Positions 5,133 to 6,699 of a stretch of DNA of 6,699 bases are shown piece by piece. The translations under genes were made by a program, and so were the position numbers. The first letter of the stretch is position 1; every line of letters starts with the position of its first letter. Source of the DNA: Archaeoglobaceae archaeon (GTDB lineage Archaea; Halobacteriota; Archaeoglobi; Archaeoglobales; Archaeoglobaceae). The stretch covers positions 1 to 6,699 of the forward strand of contig JANXDV010000059.1 of the NCBI GenBank assembly GCA_025058955.1, given 5' to 3'. A model generated the notes under the pieces. The model had not been told where the DNA came from. It did no database searches and saw only the letters and a program-made list of their open reading frames with translations.

Positions 5133-6287
5133 ATGGTGGTGAATAAAATAAAAAAGGTTGCGGTTCTTGGTGCAGGCACAATGGGGCATGGAATTGTGGA
5201 GCTTTGTGCAATGGCGGGTTATAAGGTTTCGATGAGAGATGTTAAACAGGAATTCGTTGACAGAGGAATGAAAATGATCAGAGACAGCGTTGAGAAATTG
5301 CACGCTAAGGGGAAGCTTAAGGAAAGTGTTGAGACGATCATGGGCAGAATTACACCCACAGTAGACTTAGCAACTGCAGTAAAAGATGCAGATCTCCTCG
5401 TGGAAGCAATCCCAGAAATTTTCAGCCTGAAACAAGAAACCTTTAAAGAGTGTGAGAAATATGCGAAGCCAGAGTGCATATTCACGAGCAACACTTCAAC
5501 TATGAGCATAACTGGACTTGCAAAAGCTACTAAGAGGGAAGATAAATTTGCTGGATTGCACTTCTTCAATCCACCAGTCTTAATGCAACTCGTGGAAGTG
5601 ATCAGGGGTGAAAAGACGAGCGAAGAGACTATGAAGACACTTGTTGACTTCGTTAAAAGCATTGGAAAAGTGCCTGTAAGAGTTGAGAAAGATGTGCCAG
5701 GATTTATAGCAAACAGAGTTACCGCTCCGAGAAGCGTTTTGCTGTTTGCAATGCTCGAGAAAGGTGTTGCAACTCCAGAGGAGATCGATGCCACATTGAA
5801 AAAAGCGGGATATCCGATGGGTGCATTCGAGCTTCTCGACTACGTTGGACTTGATGTTCACTACAACGGACAGAAATACTACTCTGAAACAATAAGCCCC
5901 GACTTCACACCCTCAAAGATCATTGAGGAGAAGGTGAAAAAGGGTGAGCTTGGAGCTAAGACAGGAAAAGGCTTTTATGATTGGAGTAAGGGAAGACCAC
6001 AGATCGATCTGAGCAAGGCTGGAAAAATAGACCCGCTCGATCTCGTTCTCGTTGAGATCAACGAAGCGGTTAAGTTATACGACATGGGTGTCGCAACTCC
6101 ACAAGACATTGACGTAGCGTTAAAGCTTGGATACAATAGAGCCAAGGGTCCATTCGAGATCCTGAAGGAATTAGACGTCAAAAAAGTAGCTCAAAGACTT
6201 GAAGAGCTTTCAAAAACGTATAACAAGAAGATCTTCATGCCTGCAGAGTCTCTAAAGACTGGGAAGATCGCAAAAGTCCTTAAATAA
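5133..6287 (+). CDS. 3-hydroxyacyl-CoA dehydrogenase (NAD-dependent)
   Basis: This complete 384-residue enzyme oxidises (S)-3-hydroxyacyl-CoA to 3-ketoacyl-CoA. The NAD-binding Rossmann fold (about 6-185) opens with GAGTMG (13-18) and Asp36 at the end of the second strand. Active-site residues by alignment to the human enzyme are Ser122 in SNTST, the catalytic His143 in GLHFFNPP, Glu155 in LVEVI, and Asn194 in FIANR. A first C-terminal helical domain spans about 188-285 and a second, shorter copy about 300-370; the two share GVATPEEID (211-219) and GVATPQDID (319-327). A doubled C-terminal domain is seen in multifunctional dehydrogenases and in archaeal versions fused to a crotonase. Here the protein stops before any crotonase domain, and a separate hydratase lies at 339-1124. 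It is divergent from the thiolase, which would use its product. ATG 5133 is fixed by GGTGA. Confidence 0.95.
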   Translation: MVVNKIKKVAVLGAGTMGHGIVELCAMAGYKVSMRDVKQEFVDRGMKMIRDSVEKLHAKGKLKESVETIMGRITPTVDLATAVKDADLLVEAIPEIFSLKQETFKECEKYAKPECIFTSNTSTMSITGLAKATKREDKFAGLHFFNPPVLMQLVEVIRGEKTSEETMKTLVDFVKSIGKVPVRVEKDVPGFIANRVTAPRSVLLFAMLEKGVATPEEIDATLKKAGYPMGAFELLDYVGLDVHYNGQKYYSETISPDFTPSKIIEEKVKKGELGAKTGKGFYDWSKGRPQIDLSKAGKIDPLDLVLVEINEAVKLYDMGVATPQDIDVALKLGYNRAKGPFEILKELDVKKVAQRLEELSKTYNKKIFMPAESLKTGKIAKVLK

Positions 6288-6288
6288 A

Positions 6289-6299
6289 TTTTAATTTTT
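6289..6299 (+). terminator. T-rich terminator after the dehydrogenase gene
   Basis: TTTTAATTTTT follows the TAA stop by one base. Two closely spaced T tracts without a hairpin fit a euryarchaeal intrinsic terminator. The stretch overlaps the TATA-like box of the next gene, so read-through cannot be excluded. Confidence 0.35.
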
Positions 6300-6307
6300 A
6301 TAAAAAT
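6294..6307 (+). promoter_or_regulatory. TATA-like box of the metallo-hydrolase gene
   Basis: ATTTTTATAAAAAT is a perfect 14-base palindrome centred near 6300. As a TATA box it predicts a start near 6326, four bases before ATG 6330. The near-leaderless arrangement agrees with the missing Shine-Dalgarno site. It could alternatively be just part of the terminator. Confidence 0.35.
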
Positions 6308-6329
6308 CGGATAAACTCTAACGCTAAAG

Positions 6330-6699
6330 ATGACCTTAAAGATCACCAAAGACTTCTATCTTCTAAAGCCAGGCAAAGTGATTTTCGACGATAGCGGAGC
6401 AATTCTCTATGCTTCCTCATCCGTTAGTCTGATCTTGGATGAGCTTAGAATAGTTGTTGACACGGGATTGCCAATGGATCAGGAAAAGATAACTCAGGCT
6501 CTTTCAGAAGTTGGTTTAAAGCCTTCTGAGATCGAGATCGTGATCAACACTCATCTCCACCCAGACCACTGCGGGGGAAATGAGCTCTTTAAAGCCAAGA
6601 TCTACGCACATCCGCTTGAAATTCTCAGAACTGGAGCAAAATATCTCCCATGTCCCTCGAAGATCTCTGAAAGGGTTAGAGTGATCGAAACGCCCGGAC
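6330..6699 (+). CDS. Metallo-beta-lactamase fold hydrolase, 3' end outside the window
   Basis: The first 123 residues are visible and the frame is open to the right edge. The defining metal motif HLHPDH gives His75, His77, Asp79 and His80, followed by CGGN, as in the glyoxalase II / beta-lactamase superfamily. Before it comes the usual pair of strands, ending in VVDTG (42-46), which packs below the metal site. The last visible residues, ETPG, are where the family normally continues to the next metal histidine (TPGH). It probably hydrolyses a thioester, ester or lactone, but the superfamily is broad and also includes nucleases and flavodiiron proteins. A thioesterase role would suit its place behind a beta-oxidation gene; this is inference. 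The start is ATG 6330, 42 bases after the dehydrogenase stop, with no Shine-Dalgarno site and a likely promoter of its own. Confidence 0.85.
   Translation, partial: MTLKITKDFYLLKPGKVIFDDSGAILYASSSVSLILDELRIVVDTGLPMDQEKITQALSEVGLKPSEIEIVINTHLHPDHCGGNELFKAKIYAHPLEILRTGAKYLPCPSKISERVRVIETPG

Noticed and set aside
5219..5861. Long minus-strand frames (up to 191 codons) across the dehydrogenase gene
   Set aside because: They mirror the coding frame of a well-supported enzyme, and their translations show no domain, with a serine- and threonine-rich composition typical of antisense reading.
1..6699. tRNA, rRNA, CRISPR array or insertion sequence
   Set aside because: No regularly spaced repeats, transposase motifs, terminal inverted repeats or tRNA-like arm patterns were seen in the non-coding stretches, all of which are short.

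Overview
The window looks archaeal, most likely a euryarchaeon of the Archaeoglobales type (Archaeoglobus, Ferroglobus or Geoglobus); this is inferred from gene content and signals, not from a database match. Supporting signs are AT-rich intergenic DNA with A-rich BRE plus TATA-like boxes about 26 bases before the likely transcript starts. Shine-Dalgarno sites are of the GGTGA type, and several starts look leaderless. The GTPase belongs to the archaeal/eukaryotic Ygr210 branch, and there are unlinked single-gene copies of beta-oxidation enzymes.

Layout from left to right. Bases 1-20 hold the probable start of a minus-strand gene that leaves the window. Bases 98-334 hold a minus-strand open frame of about 78 residues with no usable start, probably the 3' remnant of a broken gene. 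Bases 339-1124 encode a minus-strand enoyl-CoA hydratase with both catalytic glutamates. A divergent promoter region of about 150 bases follows. A plus-strand, overlapping three-gene unit then runs from 1277 to 3505: a beta-helix, bactofilin-like protein with a central hydrophobic segment, a small archaeal protein that starts inside it, and a YchF/Ygr210-type GTPase joined by an ATGA overlap.

A separately promoted 53-residue four-cysteine protein (3596-3757) converges on a minus-strand thiolase (3790-4989). Across a 143-base divergent regulatory region lies a plus-strand 3-hydroxyacyl-CoA dehydrogenase (5133-6287). Finally, a metallo-beta-lactamase fold hydrolase starts at 6330 and runs off the right edge.

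The hydratase, dehydrogenase and thiolase cover three successive steps of beta-oxidation: hydration of enoyl-CoA, oxidation of the 3-hydroxyacyl-CoA, and thiolytic cleavage. The last two are divergently transcribed around a perfect 7-bp inverted repeat that overlaps the thiolase promoter, which suggests shared control. The three-gene unit in the middle is unrelated housekeeping or cell-structure material. I see no RNA gene, CRISPR array, insertion sequence or complete mobile element. No clearly new system is evident; the best candidates for follow-up are the four-cysteine protein, the bactofilin-like protein with its nested partner, the inverted repeat between the beta-oxidation genes, and the gene remnant at the left.
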